From the NCBI RefSeq assembly GCF_900696085.1, contig NZ_CAADFC020000011.1:124001-188000 (forward strand): a stretch of DNA of 64,000 nt, written 5' to 3'. Position 1 is the stretch's first letter. Every line of letters starts with the position of its first letter. The notes under the pieces are model-generated. The model was not told the DNA's origin, searched no databases, and saw only the letters and a program-made list of their open reading frames with translations. This document shows positions 26,316 to 35,594 of the stretch, piece by piece. Source of the stretch: Bradyrhizobium ivorense. GTDB taxonomy: Bacteria; Pseudomonadota; Alphaproteobacteria; Rhizobiales; Xanthobacteraceae. The position numbers and the translations under genes are program-made.

Positions 26316-27251
26316 GCATCCGGCAATAAGCTAGCGGAGGCCCAGCAAGCTCAGGCCGAAGCTCTCCGCAAGCAGCGCGAACTTGACGAAAAGGCGCGCG
26401 AGCTGGAGATCACCATCGAGAAGCGTGTGCAGGCGAGCCAGGCAGAGCTCGTCGCAAAAGCACGCCAAGACGTGACTGATGAACTAAAATCTCAGGTCTC
26501 GCAAAAGGACGCGCAGATCGACTCGCTAGGGCGGACGGTTGAGGAACTGAAGCGCAAGCTTGAACAGGGCTCGCAACAGACGCAGGGCGAAGCTTTTGAG
26601 CTAGAGCTTGAGAACCTCCTGCGCACGAAGTTTCCCCTGGATCTCATCGAGCCGGTCGCCAAGGGCGAAACCGGCGGCGATATCGTCCACACCGTGAACG
26701 GCCAGATCGGTGCGACCGCTGGCGTGATCCTGTGGGAACTTAAGAACACCAAGAACTGGTCGGACACCTGGCTTCCCAAGCTGCGCGATAACAAGCGAGC
26801 GGCCAAGGCCGATGTGGCGCTGCTGATCTCGGGCGCCCTGCCCAAGGGCGTCGAGACCTTCGATTTGGTGGACGGGGTCTATGTGGCGCATCCGCGCTGC
26901 GCAGTTCCCGTGGCGCTGACCCTACGGCAAGGCCTATTGGAGGTTGCCGGCGCGCGGACGTCACAGGCGGGCCAGCAAACGAAGGCCGAGCAGGTCTACC
27001 AGTATCTCACTGGTCCACGCTTTAAGCAGCGCATTGAGGCCATCGTGGAACGCTTCAGGGATATGCGCGAGGATATTGATAAGGAAAGGAAGTTCATGGC
27101 TAAGGCCTGGGCCAAGCGCGAAGCGCAGGTCAGCACCATGATTGAGTCGACGGTCGGCGTGGTCGGGGATTTACAGGGAATCATGGGCCAAGCGATGCCC
27201 GAGATCGAAGCGATCGATGCGCCGCCGATGCTGGAGGGTAAGGCGGCTTAG
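26202..27251 (+). CDS. DUF2130 protein with PD-(D/E)XK-like core, 5'-truncated
   Basis: From about 26327 the frame follows the DUF2130 family: coiled coil KLAEAQQAQAEALRKQRELD, then QGEAFELELENLLRTKFP, GETGGDIVHTVNG and GVILWELKNTKNWSDTWLPK. Asp in GGDIVH with Glu-x-Lys in WELKN form a nuclease-like D...ExK set. A second coiled coil closes the protein. The upstream family portion of roughly 100 residues is absent: sequence before 26325 is antisense to the helicase gene. Any start such as ATG 26202 would give a chimeric N-terminus, so this is probably a truncated gene. Confidence 0.7.
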   Translation: MLVEPLVSLLVIAKEHEEYTTIAHYGDQPAEIGQIVFHASGNKLAEAQQAQAEALRKQRELDEKARELEITIEKRVQASQAELVAKARQDVTDELKSQVSQKDAQIDSLGRTVEELKRKLEQGSQQTQGEAFELELENLLRTKFPLDLIEPVAKGETGGDIVHTVNGQIGATAGVILWELKNTKNWSDTWLPKLRDNKRAAKADVALLISGALPKGVETFDLVDGVYVAHPRCAVPVALTLRQGLLEVAGARTSQAGQQTKAEQVYQYLTGPRFKQRIEAIVERFRDMREDIDKERKFMAKAWAKREAQVSTMIESTVGVVGDLQGIMGQAMPEIEAIDAPPMLEGKAA

Positions 27252-27632
27252 CGCTCGAACTTGACCGACGATCTCTTAGTTGTTGGCACCCTTGAGTTGG
27301 CTCTGGGCGTTCATCTTTCACATCACATAGACTCCGGCCTCTCGCACCTGGCGGCGCAACCTCACCGTCGCCGGGCTTGTTGAACGGCTTCCCGAGCTTA
27401 GCGACCAGCATGCCATGTCGTTGCCGTTGCGGCGTTGAATGAGGGTGCAGGCGCGACGAAACCACTCACTCGCCAATAGGACCGTTCTCGACGAGCAGAT
27501 ACCTTCCGCTTTTGGCACCTCTGCAATACGCGCAATGGTGCAACGTCGTTGATGGAAGGCCTCTGTTGAGCTTTTGGCACGACGCCGCGAAGCCCAAATT
27601 CTGCTATAGTATTTCGGGAGCGGAACATAGCC
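27252..27632. other. Intergenic region upstream of the HEPN gene
   Basis: Minus-strand frames at 27318-27761 and 27398-27634 show no motif and partly antisense the HEPN gene. I call no gene. The promoter of the downstream gene should lie near 27560-27620, where GCTATAGT resembles a -10 element. Confidence 0.35.
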
Positions 27633-28838
27633 ATGAAGCTTACGGATCAGATCCTTAGACAGATCGAAAACAGCGAGCGCCTCACCAAGCAGCTCACCAT
27701 CGTCGAGAAGTTCTCGGCGCCGAACCTGACCGGCGCCGGCGCTGGGATTGAGCGCCTTCAAAGGATGCAGAAGCTCGCGGCAGGCTTGGACCTGTCGAAG
27801 TACGCCGAAGCCGCACGGCTTGCGTCAGGAGCTCTTGCGTCCGTGAAGGCAAGCATGGTCGCCGGCTCAGATCTCAGCGAGACCATGCATAAGCTCACAG
27901 AGGTCCCCTCTGCCCTGAAGTTCTTGCAGGACCAAGCAGCCCGCTACGAGCAGCTGTTTCGTCCCACTGCCCAGCAGGACTTTCTGAGGCTCTCGGAGGT
28001 AGCCGCAAGCCTCACCACTCCCAAATGGCCGAGCCAGATTGCCCTCCTCGGGGACAATATTCAGCGCCAGTTGGAGAGCATCCGTGCCCCGTTGATCCAG
28101 ATGCAGGACAGCTTGAGATCGCTGCGCGGCTTTGGCGAGCTCTCGGCTATCGGCGCGGCCGTGAGGTCGATTGAGCCGTTCGACCCGAGCCTGGTGGGGG
28201 CGCTCCGCCGCGACCTCGGCGACTGGCGCGATGCGGAAGCCGAGCCGGCCGAGCTGATCGACGACCCGGGCGGGCGCGTCGCGTTGTACGAGGAGCGCGG
28301 TTTCAACGTCGAGCTGACCGAATTCCCCGCGGAAGGCTTCGAGAGTGCCCTGGTGGCAACCGGCATCGACCTTGGCGCCGTGAATGACGCTCTTGCGCCG
28401 CCACCCGCAGAGATGGTGCCGGCGTTCAACGTCCACGCTTACCAATGGCTGTTCGTCTTCGAGGGTGAGCTGCGGGCCTTCATCCTCAAACGCCTCATGG
28501 AAGCGGCTGGCGACGACTGGGAGGCCCGCCTTCCGTCCGGTATGCGCGACCGATGGCAGGACAAGAAAGCCAAGGCGCTCTCGGAGGGAGAATGCGAACA
28601 GCCGCTCATCCACTACGCCGACTTCGCGGACTATGTTGACATCATCCTTGGCAAGGCCAACTGGCGCGACTGCTTCAAGAGCACCTTCAAGCGGGAGGAA
28701 GCCATCCGCGAGGGTTTCAATCGCCTGCGGCCGATCCGCTTGATGACCGCGCACATGCGCTTCATGACGCACGAGGAGTGGCTGATCCTCAATCTGGAGG
28801 TGCGGCGCATTCTGCGGGCGATCGGGATCCGGATCTGA
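27633..28838 (+). CDS. Swt1-type HEPN domain protein (candidate RNase/defence protein)
   Basis: A 401-residue protein with a helical N-terminal half and a C-terminal Swt1-family HEPN domain of about 130 residues: HAYQWLFVFEGELRAFILKR, LGKANWRDCFKSTFKREEA and LRPIRLMTAHMRFMTHEEW. Arg-Leu-Met-Thr-Ala-His gives the R-x4-H signature of HEPN ribonucleases. The N-terminal part (residues 1-190) is rich in heptad-like helices. Such proteins are usually stand-alone phage-defence or toxin factors. It is not tightly linked to neighbours, and no antitoxin is seen beside it. ATG 27633 follows GGGAGCGG. Confidence 0.75.
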   Translation: MKLTDQILRQIENSERLTKQLTIVEKFSAPNLTGAGAGIERLQRMQKLAAGLDLSKYAEAARLASGALASVKASMVAGSDLSETMHKLTEVPSALKFLQDQAARYEQLFRPTAQQDFLRLSEVAASLTTPKWPSQIALLGDNIQRQLESIRAPLIQMQDSLRSLRGFGELSAIGAAVRSIEPFDPSLVGALRRDLGDWRDAEAEPAELIDDPGGRVALYEERGFNVELTEFPAEGFESALVATGIDLGAVNDALAPPPAEMVPAFNVHAYQWLFVFEGELRAFILKRLMEAAGDDWEARLPSGMRDRWQDKKAKALSEGECEQPLIHYADFADYVDIILGKANWRDCFKSTFKREEAIREGFNRLRPIRLMTAHMRFMTHEEWLILNLEVRRILRAIGIRI

Positions 28839-28860
28839 GAGCTCAGAAGACCGTGAGACA

Positions 28861-29469
28861 GTGGACGGCCCTGCGACCGATAGTTTACGTGTCTTTCGAA
28901 TGGGTATGGCAAGGGATACATCGGCCACGTTGGTGGGCCTGAACGATTTTCCCAAACCAGGGCCAGTCGAACCTGACACGACCTTGATACTGGAAACTCG
29001 CCGACACTGGAGTCGCGCTCCTGTTCGTGGGGCCTTCGTTGTCGCCTACGTGCTCATAGGCATATTGTTCGCGAAATCCGCGAGTTCGTAACCGGTTATG
29101 GCGCCCAACTTGCCCTCGGGCTTGCGATCTTTCTGGCAACGCTTTGGATTGGGCTCGCCCTGCACCGCTTGAAGCGAAACGCGCTTGGTTTCTATGGCCG
29201 CCTCGAATTCTGCTTCGGCGTGGCGTCTGCCAGTTATGACCGCCATGGATACCTGCAACCCAACTCGATGAGCGCGCGCTCCTAAACGCCTGACCGAGAT
29301 CGTAGCCATCCGGCGTGAAATCGACGACCGCCCTCATCGCCGCCAACGGCGTGATCGATCGACTGTTCTCGGCAACGCCGCAGATGGCCGGGAAGTCTTC
29401 ACTTGGTGCGCGGCGATCTACGTGATCGTGAGCGCATTGGATAATCGTTGCGAGGGCGTCATACGATGA
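28861..29469 (+). pseudogene. Small membrane protein, frameshifted
   Basis: Frame one gives ETRRHWSRAPVRGAFVVAYV with LIGILF. A second frame continues REFVTGYGAQLALGLAIFLA, TLWIGLALHRLKRNALGFYG and RLEFCFGVASASY. A third ends FTWCAAIYVIVSALDNRCEG before TGA 29467-29469. The order of two hydrophobic helices, GFYGRLE and IYVIV-ALDN suggests one conserved small inner-membrane protein broken by frameshifts. I know no function for intact relatives. Confidence 0.5.
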
Positions 29470-29906
29470 GCTGTGCAGAAGCTTAAACGAATGACCGGGG
29501 CGAGCAGCTTAATGCCCAGCTCGACGTGCAGGAGCGGGAGATGAGCGGGATCCCCCTCGACTGATAAGCAAACTCTCATTTTCTTATCAGTCGGGACCCG
29601 CCTCCGCTCGCTTTCTTGCCACGCGTTCCAGATTCACCTGTTCTTGAGGATGGCGTCAATCGGCTTGCGCGGAGGGATTAATATGTCGTAATCGCGGGCG
29701 CTGGTAGCCCGCGAATTGCCATTCATTTTACTACTGCTACCTTCAGGCAATCGTCCGGAAGATGCCACCGAATTCCAACGAAACATCGGATGAGATTAGA
29801 TTCTAGACTGATCATTGGACTGCCCGGAAGAGCTTGTTGGTAACATCCTTATTGAGCGGAAAGAGTCTCGACGCCGAGTTGTGCGCCGAGACAAATTTCT
29901 TCTTTG
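29470..29906. other. Intergenic region, nothing recognised
   Basis: Moderately AT-rich around 29670-29810. No coding stretch or repeat is recognised. GGGATCCCCCTC near 29546 and an imperfect AT-rich hairpin around 29560-29595 (ACTGATAAGCAAAC ... TTATCAGT) might form a weak terminator. Confidence 0.3.
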
Positions 29907-30266
29907 TCAGTCTCTAATGAGGCGACGCTTCTTGTCTTTTTCCGTTCGCTTGCGACGTCCTATCTGCCGCCGACTGTTCGGAGTTTTAGCGACTTGCCGC
30001 TTGATCTCGTCAATCGCGAGCAACAAGTGAGTGACGAGTTCATCCGCCTCGAGCAGCGCGGTCATCGTCTCGACATGCCGGGCGGGGTCGATAATTTCGA
30101 TATCCATCGCGCTCAGCTCCGACAGTTCTTCGGCAACATCGACGGCGAGGGCCGTCTCCAGCGCGGCGAAGGTGTCGGCGCGCTGAGCGCGCAATTCGAT
30201 TTCGCTCTTTCCGACACTGTCGGCGGCGACGAAGCTTTCCATAAAATTGTCTTCGTCGGATGTCAT
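29907..30266 (-). CDS. Acidic hypothetical protein
   Basis: A 119-residue protein starting MTSDEDNFMESFVAADSVGK at ATG 30266, preceded by AGGAG five bases upstream. The N-terminal 90 residues are strongly acidic and helical (TALAVDVAEELSELSAMDIE), and the tail is strongly basic (RRQIGRRKRTEKDKKRRL). No domain is recognised. The charge split could suit a nucleic-acid- or partner-binding protein, but that is speculation. The ribosome site and codon pattern support it as real. Confidence 0.55.
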   Translation of the reverse strand: MTSDEDNFMESFVAADSVGKSEIELRAQRADTFAALETALAVDVAEELSELSAMDIEIIDPARHVETMTALLEADELVTHLLLAIDEIKRQVAKTPNSRRQIGRRKRTEKDKKRRLIRD

Positions 30267-30609
30267 CTCGTCTCCTTTGGTCGGGAATTTCGCTATAACC
30301 CTTCGATGCGTCATGTGTGCTTTTATCGACATTGATCTCTCTCCTGATACATTGCGGTGATGCGCGAATTGCCATCACGGCATCATTTACAAGTTTGATT
30401 TTTTGAGCCGTCCGCGTCCCACAATGACTGACAAGCTTTCAGCGAAAACCTTAACAGTCGACCGATCCGCCCCCATTCGCAACCAACCTTCGCTAGTTGG
30501 CAGATCAAGTTCCCTTTCACCCATCGGCCCTCGGAAAGATCCTTAGCTCCTCAAGGCGAGCCATTAACGTCCCGCTCCAGCCGCCAACGGCTCCATGCGC
30601 TTCGTTAGG
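30267..30609. other. Intergenic region
   Basis: Holds the promoter of the acidic protein gene and the 3' flank of the OLD-like gene. No gene is recognised. Confidence 0.35.
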
Positions 30610-32994
30610 TCATCCGGGACTGCCTCGATTTAGCTCGAAAGCATTCTTTAAGGCAGCGAGACGAATTCCAAACTGTTCGTAATCCGGCACAACGGCAGTC
30701 AATTCCTCGTCGAGCTTGAAGTCACGATTAAGGCTTCTCAAGGAAGTTCGGATTGCATCGGCTTCAATCGAATCGTCCAACGAATCCTCGACCTGCTCGA
30801 GGAAGAAGCGCGCTTGCTCGCGAGTAGCTTGGTTTGGATTGTCAGCGAGGAAAATCTTGCGAAGGCGATCAACCGCGACACTTACCCTTTCGTGCGACGC
30901 GTCGCGTTCCGCCTTTCGGCGCATTGTGTTCAATCCCCTAAAAAGGCTTCTCACTCGGTCGACGAATTTATCAATTGAAGCAGACAACGCTGGATTTGAA
31001 GTGGAATTGGTACAGATTTCGACAATTGCACGCGCGAAACCAATCTTGTCAATATGCCAGTCATCGCCGACCGCTTGCCCTAGCGCATCGAACAGGGGTT
31101 GCGGCTTTGCCTTGAGGATCTCTGAAACACGTTCTTCCGATATCATTGGTGGTGGCGTTTCTCGGTACTTCTGCACCTCAGACAAGTATCTGTTCGTTGC
31201 AGCAACAGCGAGAGGAAGCGAAAGCATATCCTCGATTTCCGTTAGAGGCCGCGGTAATCCTGAGGCCGCCTCCTTCACATCTCCGAGCTGGAGCACGTAC
31301 TCAGGAGCGAGCAGGCGCTTCATCTTTGGGTCGTTTTTGATGATTTTGGTCGAATCGTTTCCGGCCTTATCCGAGTCCAACAATACGATAACGGGCGGTC
31401 TAATCGCATCGCGCCCCCGAACGAGATGGATCATGTATGGCACTTGGGTTGCCGAGCCGCAGGGCACAATCACGATACGATTGAGATCGAGGGTATCGCT
31501 TTCTGGCACGTCCGGGCCAACGATCAGCCGCGCGATTCCTGCTAGGATGATCTGATCGCCAACTCCTTCAACAAGGAGATTGCAAGCACCGACGAACGCC
31601 GTTTCGCCGACAAAGCCACCGAAGGCGGATCGAAGTGGCTCATAGTGGTTCTGTGAAGCATTTCTTATCACCCGCGTTCCATCAAACCCCGCTCCCTTTT
31701 GCAGAACTCGGACACGCTCGGCATGATTCTTGTCAATGAGGAATGGGGAGTGCGTTACGTAGACGACTTGCACTGGACGGGCATCAGAGCGCGGATTAGC
31801 GAAGTCGTCGAAGATTTTTAGAAGATCTTGCTGCGCCTCAGCGGAGAGATAGGCATCGGGCTCATCCATCAAGAGAAGCTCGAAACGATCAGCAGCTGGT
31901 TTATGGCAGCGCGATTGAATGAGATAAGATAGAAAGTATTTCAGACCGCTGCTGCGTTCCGCGAACGTATACTCGGTACCTGTTCGGTCCCTCACAGTGA
32001 AAACGAGATCAAACTCGCGAGGCGTAATGCGAAGTGAAAAATCGCGATCTTGGACCCACCATTTTGGGAAGTTTAACTCCTTGGCAAGCTGTTCATTGAT
32101 GCGGGTCACGAGCGCGTTGGCATAACCGTCAGCACCGTCAGATAGCGCCTTGGCGAGATCTTCGAGTTTCGTCGGTTCAACATTGCCAAGCTCAACTAGG
32201 AGATCTTTCGCAAGGGACAATGCTTCTGTTTCTCGCGAGATGTGACGATCACTGGCCGCCAAAGGCGTGAAGATAGGACTCCACTTTTTGTGGAATTGTT
32301 CGGCCTGCTGGGCAAAATGAGCATGTCCAGGAGCAAGCGTCTGCCACAACTCCATAGCTCCGCTCATGAGGCTGGCACGGCCTTGCCTAGTCGAAAGAAG
32401 GCCGGAGGGAATGCTGGCGTCGATGAGCCAACCTAGCGCAACGGAATTTGGAAGCGCAACATCCGGCTTAATCCGGAAGGATCGGGGCAGCCACCCTTGG
32501 CCGAAGACCGCGATTCTATCTGGCTGAATAGCGAACGAGGCCGGTTGCTCGTCGCTCCGGTGCACGAATATTTGAAGTTTATCGGGTCCCTCGCGAAACA
32601 TCGCGAAGCTATCGATGGTGATCGAGCCGCTGTCGATGTCTCGTCGCAATCCATCCTTTTCCTCTGGCGTGAGGTCGGACCATTCCAAACCAAGATGTGG
32701 CCAGAAGGACTTACCCCGCTCGACACTAAAGAAGGGAGAATATCGGCATAAATCGCGCTGCTCAAACCCTTTTCCCGACAAGGCCTTTTCGATCGCGCTG
32801 AGGAGGTGGCTTTTTCCAGATTCGTTTGCACCAACAATGGTGGTAATGTTCGGATCGATGTGCACCTCGATATATGGATACCATATCCCGTCGAGCATTT
32901 CCCAGGGCTTCGGTTGAGCCTGTGCATGTACCCTTCTAATATGATCATAATTGAAAGACTTGTAGAACCGGGCGAACACTGTCTTCAGTTTCAT
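30610..32994 (-). CDS. OLD-like ATPase with C-terminal TOPRIM domain
   Basis: A 794-residue protein with an ABC/SMC-type ATPase and a TOPRIM nuclease-like domain. Walker A is GANESGKSHLL near residue 55, the signature-like region AERSSGLKYFLSYLI lies near 345, Walker B is LLLMDEPDAYLSAEAQQDLL, and the switch His is in YVTHSPFLIDK. The TOPRIM part has LLVEGVGDQIILAGIARL and VIVLLDSDKAGNDS, giving the Glu and D-x-D metal ligands. OLD proteins (P2 Old, GajA, retron effectors) act as DNA nucleases in phage defence. No UvrD-like GajB partner follows directly, so it may be a single-gene system. Length is above the GajA average because of a long C-terminal helical region. Confidence 0.8.
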   Translation of the reverse strand: MKLKTVFARFYKSFNYDHIRRVHAQAQPKPWEMLDGIWYPYIEVHIDPNITTIVGANESGKSHLLSAIEKALSGKGFEQRDLCRYSPFFSVERGKSFWPHLGLEWSDLTPEEKDGLRRDIDSGSITIDSFAMFREGPDKLQIFVHRSDEQPASFAIQPDRIAVFGQGWLPRSFRIKPDVALPNSVALGWLIDASIPSGLLSTRQGRASLMSGAMELWQTLAPGHAHFAQQAEQFHKKWSPIFTPLAASDRHISRETEALSLAKDLLVELGNVEPTKLEDLAKALSDGADGYANALVTRINEQLAKELNFPKWWVQDRDFSLRITPREFDLVFTVRDRTGTEYTFAERSSGLKYFLSYLIQSRCHKPAADRFELLLMDEPDAYLSAEAQQDLLKIFDDFANPRSDARPVQVVYVTHSPFLIDKNHAERVRVLQKGAGFDGTRVIRNASQNHYEPLRSAFGGFVGETAFVGACNLLVEGVGDQIILAGIARLIVGPDVPESDTLDLNRIVIVPCGSATQVPYMIHLVRGRDAIRPPVIVLLDSDKAGNDSTKIIKNDPKMKRLLAPEYVLQLGDVKEAASGLPRPLTEIEDMLSLPLAVAATNRYLSEVQKYRETPPPMISEERVSEILKAKPQPLFDALGQAVGDDWHIDKIGFARAIVEICTNSTSNPALSASIDKFVDRVRSLFRGLNTMRRKAERDASHERVSVAVDRLRKIFLADNPNQATREQARFFLEQVEDSLDDSIEADAIRTSLRSLNRDFKLDEELTAVVPDYEQFGIRLAALKNAFELNRGSPG

Positions 32995-33389
32995 CCTCTC
33001 AATCCCCTAACAATGAGACGAACTTACCAACCCACCATCACGCCCCTTTAGCTGAGGCGCGTTACGAAGAAAGCGCCGCCGACCGGGACCTCGGTTACGT
33101 CAGCGAGCATCGGCGCGAAATCAGCCGAGCCTTCTACCAGTACACGAATCTATATTTTTATAGCATTGACCAAAAGTAGATTTCCCCTGCGCGGCCAGGT
33201 TCGATTATAAAAAACAGCGTTCTCGCCGGCGCGAGTTTTCGGAATCCAACAATTGAAATGGGGATGAAAAAGGAAACCGCTGCCAATCACCGACATGCGC
33301 AGAATTGAACCGCGTCACTGACTGATAAGCTTATATTTTGTTGCGCAGCGCCGCTGATCGCTTAGAATGCTTCGATCGGTCGAAGCGAG
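32995..33389. other. Intergenic region between OLD-like gene and integrase
   Basis: Divergent spacer of about 395 bases, AT-rich at 33140-33280, probably holding both promoters and possibly an attachment site of the integrase. No gene and no clear direct repeat is recognised. Confidence 0.4.
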
Positions 33390-33965
33390 ATGGCAGGCAA
33401 GCAAGCCAAAATTCTTTCTGTTCAAGCGGCGCGAGACTTGTTGCTCTTTGCCGAAACGACCCGACACCCGGATAGAAATCGCGTTATCGTCTTGCTCTCC
33501 GTAAAGGCTGGCTTGCGCGCAGCTGAGATCGCAAAACTCACCTGGGATATGGTCGAGACCGCCGACGGCGAGATCGGTGCTACGATTGAATTGCGGGACA
33601 GCGCGGCGAAGAAGCGCCACGGCCGCCGCATACCAATCCAGAACGACTTGCGCGACGCGATGATCACGCTCCGCAAGAGCTCTCGCGGCGAAGGACCGGT
33701 TGTTCGCTCTGAACGCGGCGGCCCGATGACGCCGTTGAGCATCGTTGTCTGGTTCAATCGGGTCTTTCGCGCGACAGGATTGGACGGCTGCTCCCCTCAT
33801 TCAGGACGCCGAACCTTCATCACTCGCGCGGCTCGTTTGGTGCACGAGGCTGGCGGATCACTCAGGGACGTCCAACTCCCGGCAAGTCATTCGTCTATCC
33901 AAACGACCCAGCGATACATCGACGGTGACAGTGAAGCGCAGAGGAGGCTGGTATCGCTAATCTGA
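33390..33965 (+). CDS. Small tyrosine recombinase (catalytic domain only)
   Basis: A 191-residue site-specific recombinase of the XerC/XerD fold lacking the N-terminal core-binding domain. Catalytic residues visible: Arg in VKAGLRAAEIAKLTW, the Lys region in KKRHGRRIPI, H-x-x-R in CSPHSGRRTFITRAA, the next His in LPASHSSIQTTQ and the nucleophile Tyr in TTQRYIDGD. The usual LGH before SSIQTTQRY reads ASH here, but the His is kept. Single-domain recombinases of this size are common on rhizobial islands. It could catalyse excision of the neighbouring module, but no att pair was found. Confidence 0.83.
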   Translation: MAGKQAKILSVQAARDLLLFAETTRHPDRNRVIVLLSVKAGLRAAEIAKLTWDMVETADGEIGATIELRDSAAKKRHGRRIPIQNDLRDAMITLRKSSRGEGPVVRSERGGPMTPLSIVVWFNRVFRATGLDGCSPHSGRRTFITRAARLVHEAGGSLRDVQLPASHSSIQTTQRYIDGDSEAQRRLVSLI

Positions 33966-34053
33966 GAAAATTGGCGAAACCAACCTCGGGTGCCATGTCC
34001 GTCCCCGGAAACGTCCGCCGATTTCGCGACGGTTTTCGTCGCAGCAATCGTTC

Positions 34054-34933
34054 GTGAAACCGCCAGATGGCCGAGATCAACCCAGGCGGACGTCGCCTCG
34101 CCCCCCACCCAACCTACGGCAGGCCATTCGTTCCGAGGATACACCGGCCCTGTTCGACTGGATGGTCGAGACCTTCAACTTCCAAGGCATCTCCGACGAG
34201 GTTGCAGCGTCTTATCTTAAGACCCACGGCGGCATTACCTGGCGTCAAATCAAGGCTGATATTCGCGGCGACCCGGCGTGCTCGCTCCCGGGGAGTTACT
34301 GGGCTTATGAAAACTGTCGATATGACAAGACGTGGAGAACGTGCAGTCGCCGCCGCCACTTCAGCAGCTGGCCGGTCCCGTCTCATCCATTGAGAATGGC
34401 CGTCTCAACCAAACCGCATTCAGCTTCTTTCTGTTCGTAAGAGACGTTGCCGGATCCGACCTTTTCGGATGGCTTGATGATCAGCTGACGGCCGCGGCCG
34501 ACCATAATCTAACTGCACAGGAATCCCTGGTGGCCATATCTTCGGCGTATCAGACAAGGTCCTCACCATGACCCTGTCAGCAGTGCTGATGGCCGATCGG
34601 AAATCCCGGCCCGACTGGTTTGACGTCGGCAGCCAGATGGTCGTCGTCGACCGGCTCGTCCACAACCTGCTGGCCCGAGCCGGGATCCTGACGAGGTTTG
34701 GCGCGCCTCACGCTTACGGCCAGCGCTGCTACGGCGAGAACGGCTGCGCAGACATTTTGCGGCGAGTTTCAGCGAACATCGACGCGCGTCAATTCGATGC
34801 TAGCTTTCCCGCGAATTTTCCGCGCTATATTCAGCATGCTGCTTGGCATTACTGCGCCGCTAGCGGCCTAAACGTCTGCAACGCGAACAGTCATCATGTA
34901 TTGTTTACAGTATTTGCGGCCGAAAACCTCTAA
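34054..34933 (+). pseudogene. Conserved rhizobial hypothetical protein, frameshifted
   Basis: Three frames carry successive parts of one protein. First: EDTPALFDWMVETFNFQGIS then DEVAASYLKTHGGITWRQIK and SYWAYENCRYDKTWRTC. Second (about 34395): IENGRLNQTAFSFFLFVRDV. Third (34568-34933): DWFDVGSQMVVVDRLVHNLL then FGAPHAYGQRCYGENGCADI and FPRYIQHAAWHYCAASGLNV. The cysteines and helices recall a family of uncharacterised rhizobial proteins. Two frame changes make it a pseudogene. I do not know its function. Confidence 0.5.
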
Positions 34934-35078
34934 AAAACAAGTAATACCGATACATAAAACAACATCATTTTTCAGTTATAAAGTATTGAAATAATTGAAC
35001 TATTTGCAAAAATGAGCAAGTATATCTGCGCGAGCAGATCGATATTGCCTCGTAATCTTAGAAAAAGGAAGCATACAA

Positions 35079-35186
35079 ATGGAAAAACCAAGATTATCGG
35101 GTTTATCCCGAAGCCAGAATAGATCGATCTTTGCCAGCAGGGGGCCCACATCGGGCCCCTTCCACTTTTCGGGGAGGCCGCAATGA
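35079..35186 (+). CDS. Leader peptide-like small ORF overlapping the next gene
   Basis: A 35-codon frame, MEKPRLSGLSRSQNRSIFAS and on to Q35, with AAAAAGGAAG nine bases before its ATG at 35079. Its stop TGA 35184-35186 overlaps the ATG of the downstream gene (ATGA). A strong GC hairpin lies inside it. The layout, a good ribosome site, an internal hairpin and a stop/start overlap, is that of a translationally coupled leader. No known peptide family matches. Confidence 0.5.
   Translation: MEKPRLSGLSRSQNRSIFASRGPTSGPFHFSGRPQ
35141..35170 (+). terminator. GC-rich hairpin ahead of the 35183 gene (attenuator-like)
   Basis: GGGGCCC (35141-35147), a five-base loop, GGGCCCC (35153-35159), then TTCCACTTTT. 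It is a perfect seven-pair stem with a T-rich tail, located inside the leader ORF and 24 bases before the next start. It could work as a leaky terminator or an RNA element. Confidence 0.5.
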
Positions 35187-35542
35187 CCAAGCCTAAGCCC
35201 GCCAAGCCAAAGACGTCCTCAAACCCGGCCATCATCGTCTTCGGGCTCGATCCGGCCGGTAAGCCAAAGGCTGGCCGGTTTCCAGGGAAGGATGCCGCCT
35301 TGGTCAGAAAGGCCGCCCTCGCCCTGAAACTGACCGCCTGTAGCGTCACTCGGCCAAGGCTCGTGGAGCTCGTCAGCCGGATCCCGGTTGGCCGGCTCCA
35401 CGCCCAGGGAAGGGCCTTCCTGCCGTTCATCAAGCCGGACCTGTACCAAGAGCTGGTCACTGCCTCGAACCCCTCTATGGCGGCCGCGGCGAAGCCTGGC
35501 TCCGTTTACGCGAGCTTGCAACTTACTGGTCTCATGGGTTGA
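35183..35542 (+). CDS. Conserved small rhizobial protein of unknown function
   Basis: A 119-residue protein starting at ATG 35183 with GGGGAGG about six bases upstream. The core NPAIIVFGLDPAGKPKAGRF then PGKDAALVRKAALALKLTAC and LVSRIPVGRLHAQGRAFLPF is a pattern I associate with small conserved proteins of Bradyrhizobium islands; ends are low-complexity (KPKPAKPKT at the start). No catalytic motif is visible. It is probably co-translated with the leader ORF. It lies next to, but opposite, the Wadjet operon. Confidence 0.6.
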   Translation: MTKPKPAKPKTSSNPAIIVFGLDPAGKPKAGRFPGKDAALVRKAALALKLTACSVTRPRLVELVSRIPVGRLHAQGRAFLPFIKPDLYQELVTASNPSMAAAAKPGSVYASLQLTGLMG

Positions 35543-35594
35543 ATCGCAAGACAAGCCCTCGATGCGTCGCATCATGGAAGCTCGCAAATAAAGT

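Noticed and set aside
30425..30450. tts-box-like sequence (GACAAGCTTTCAGCGAAAACC)
   Set aside because: Spacing of the CAG, CTT and AAAGCT parts does not fit the TtsI consensus and no type III secretion gene follows.
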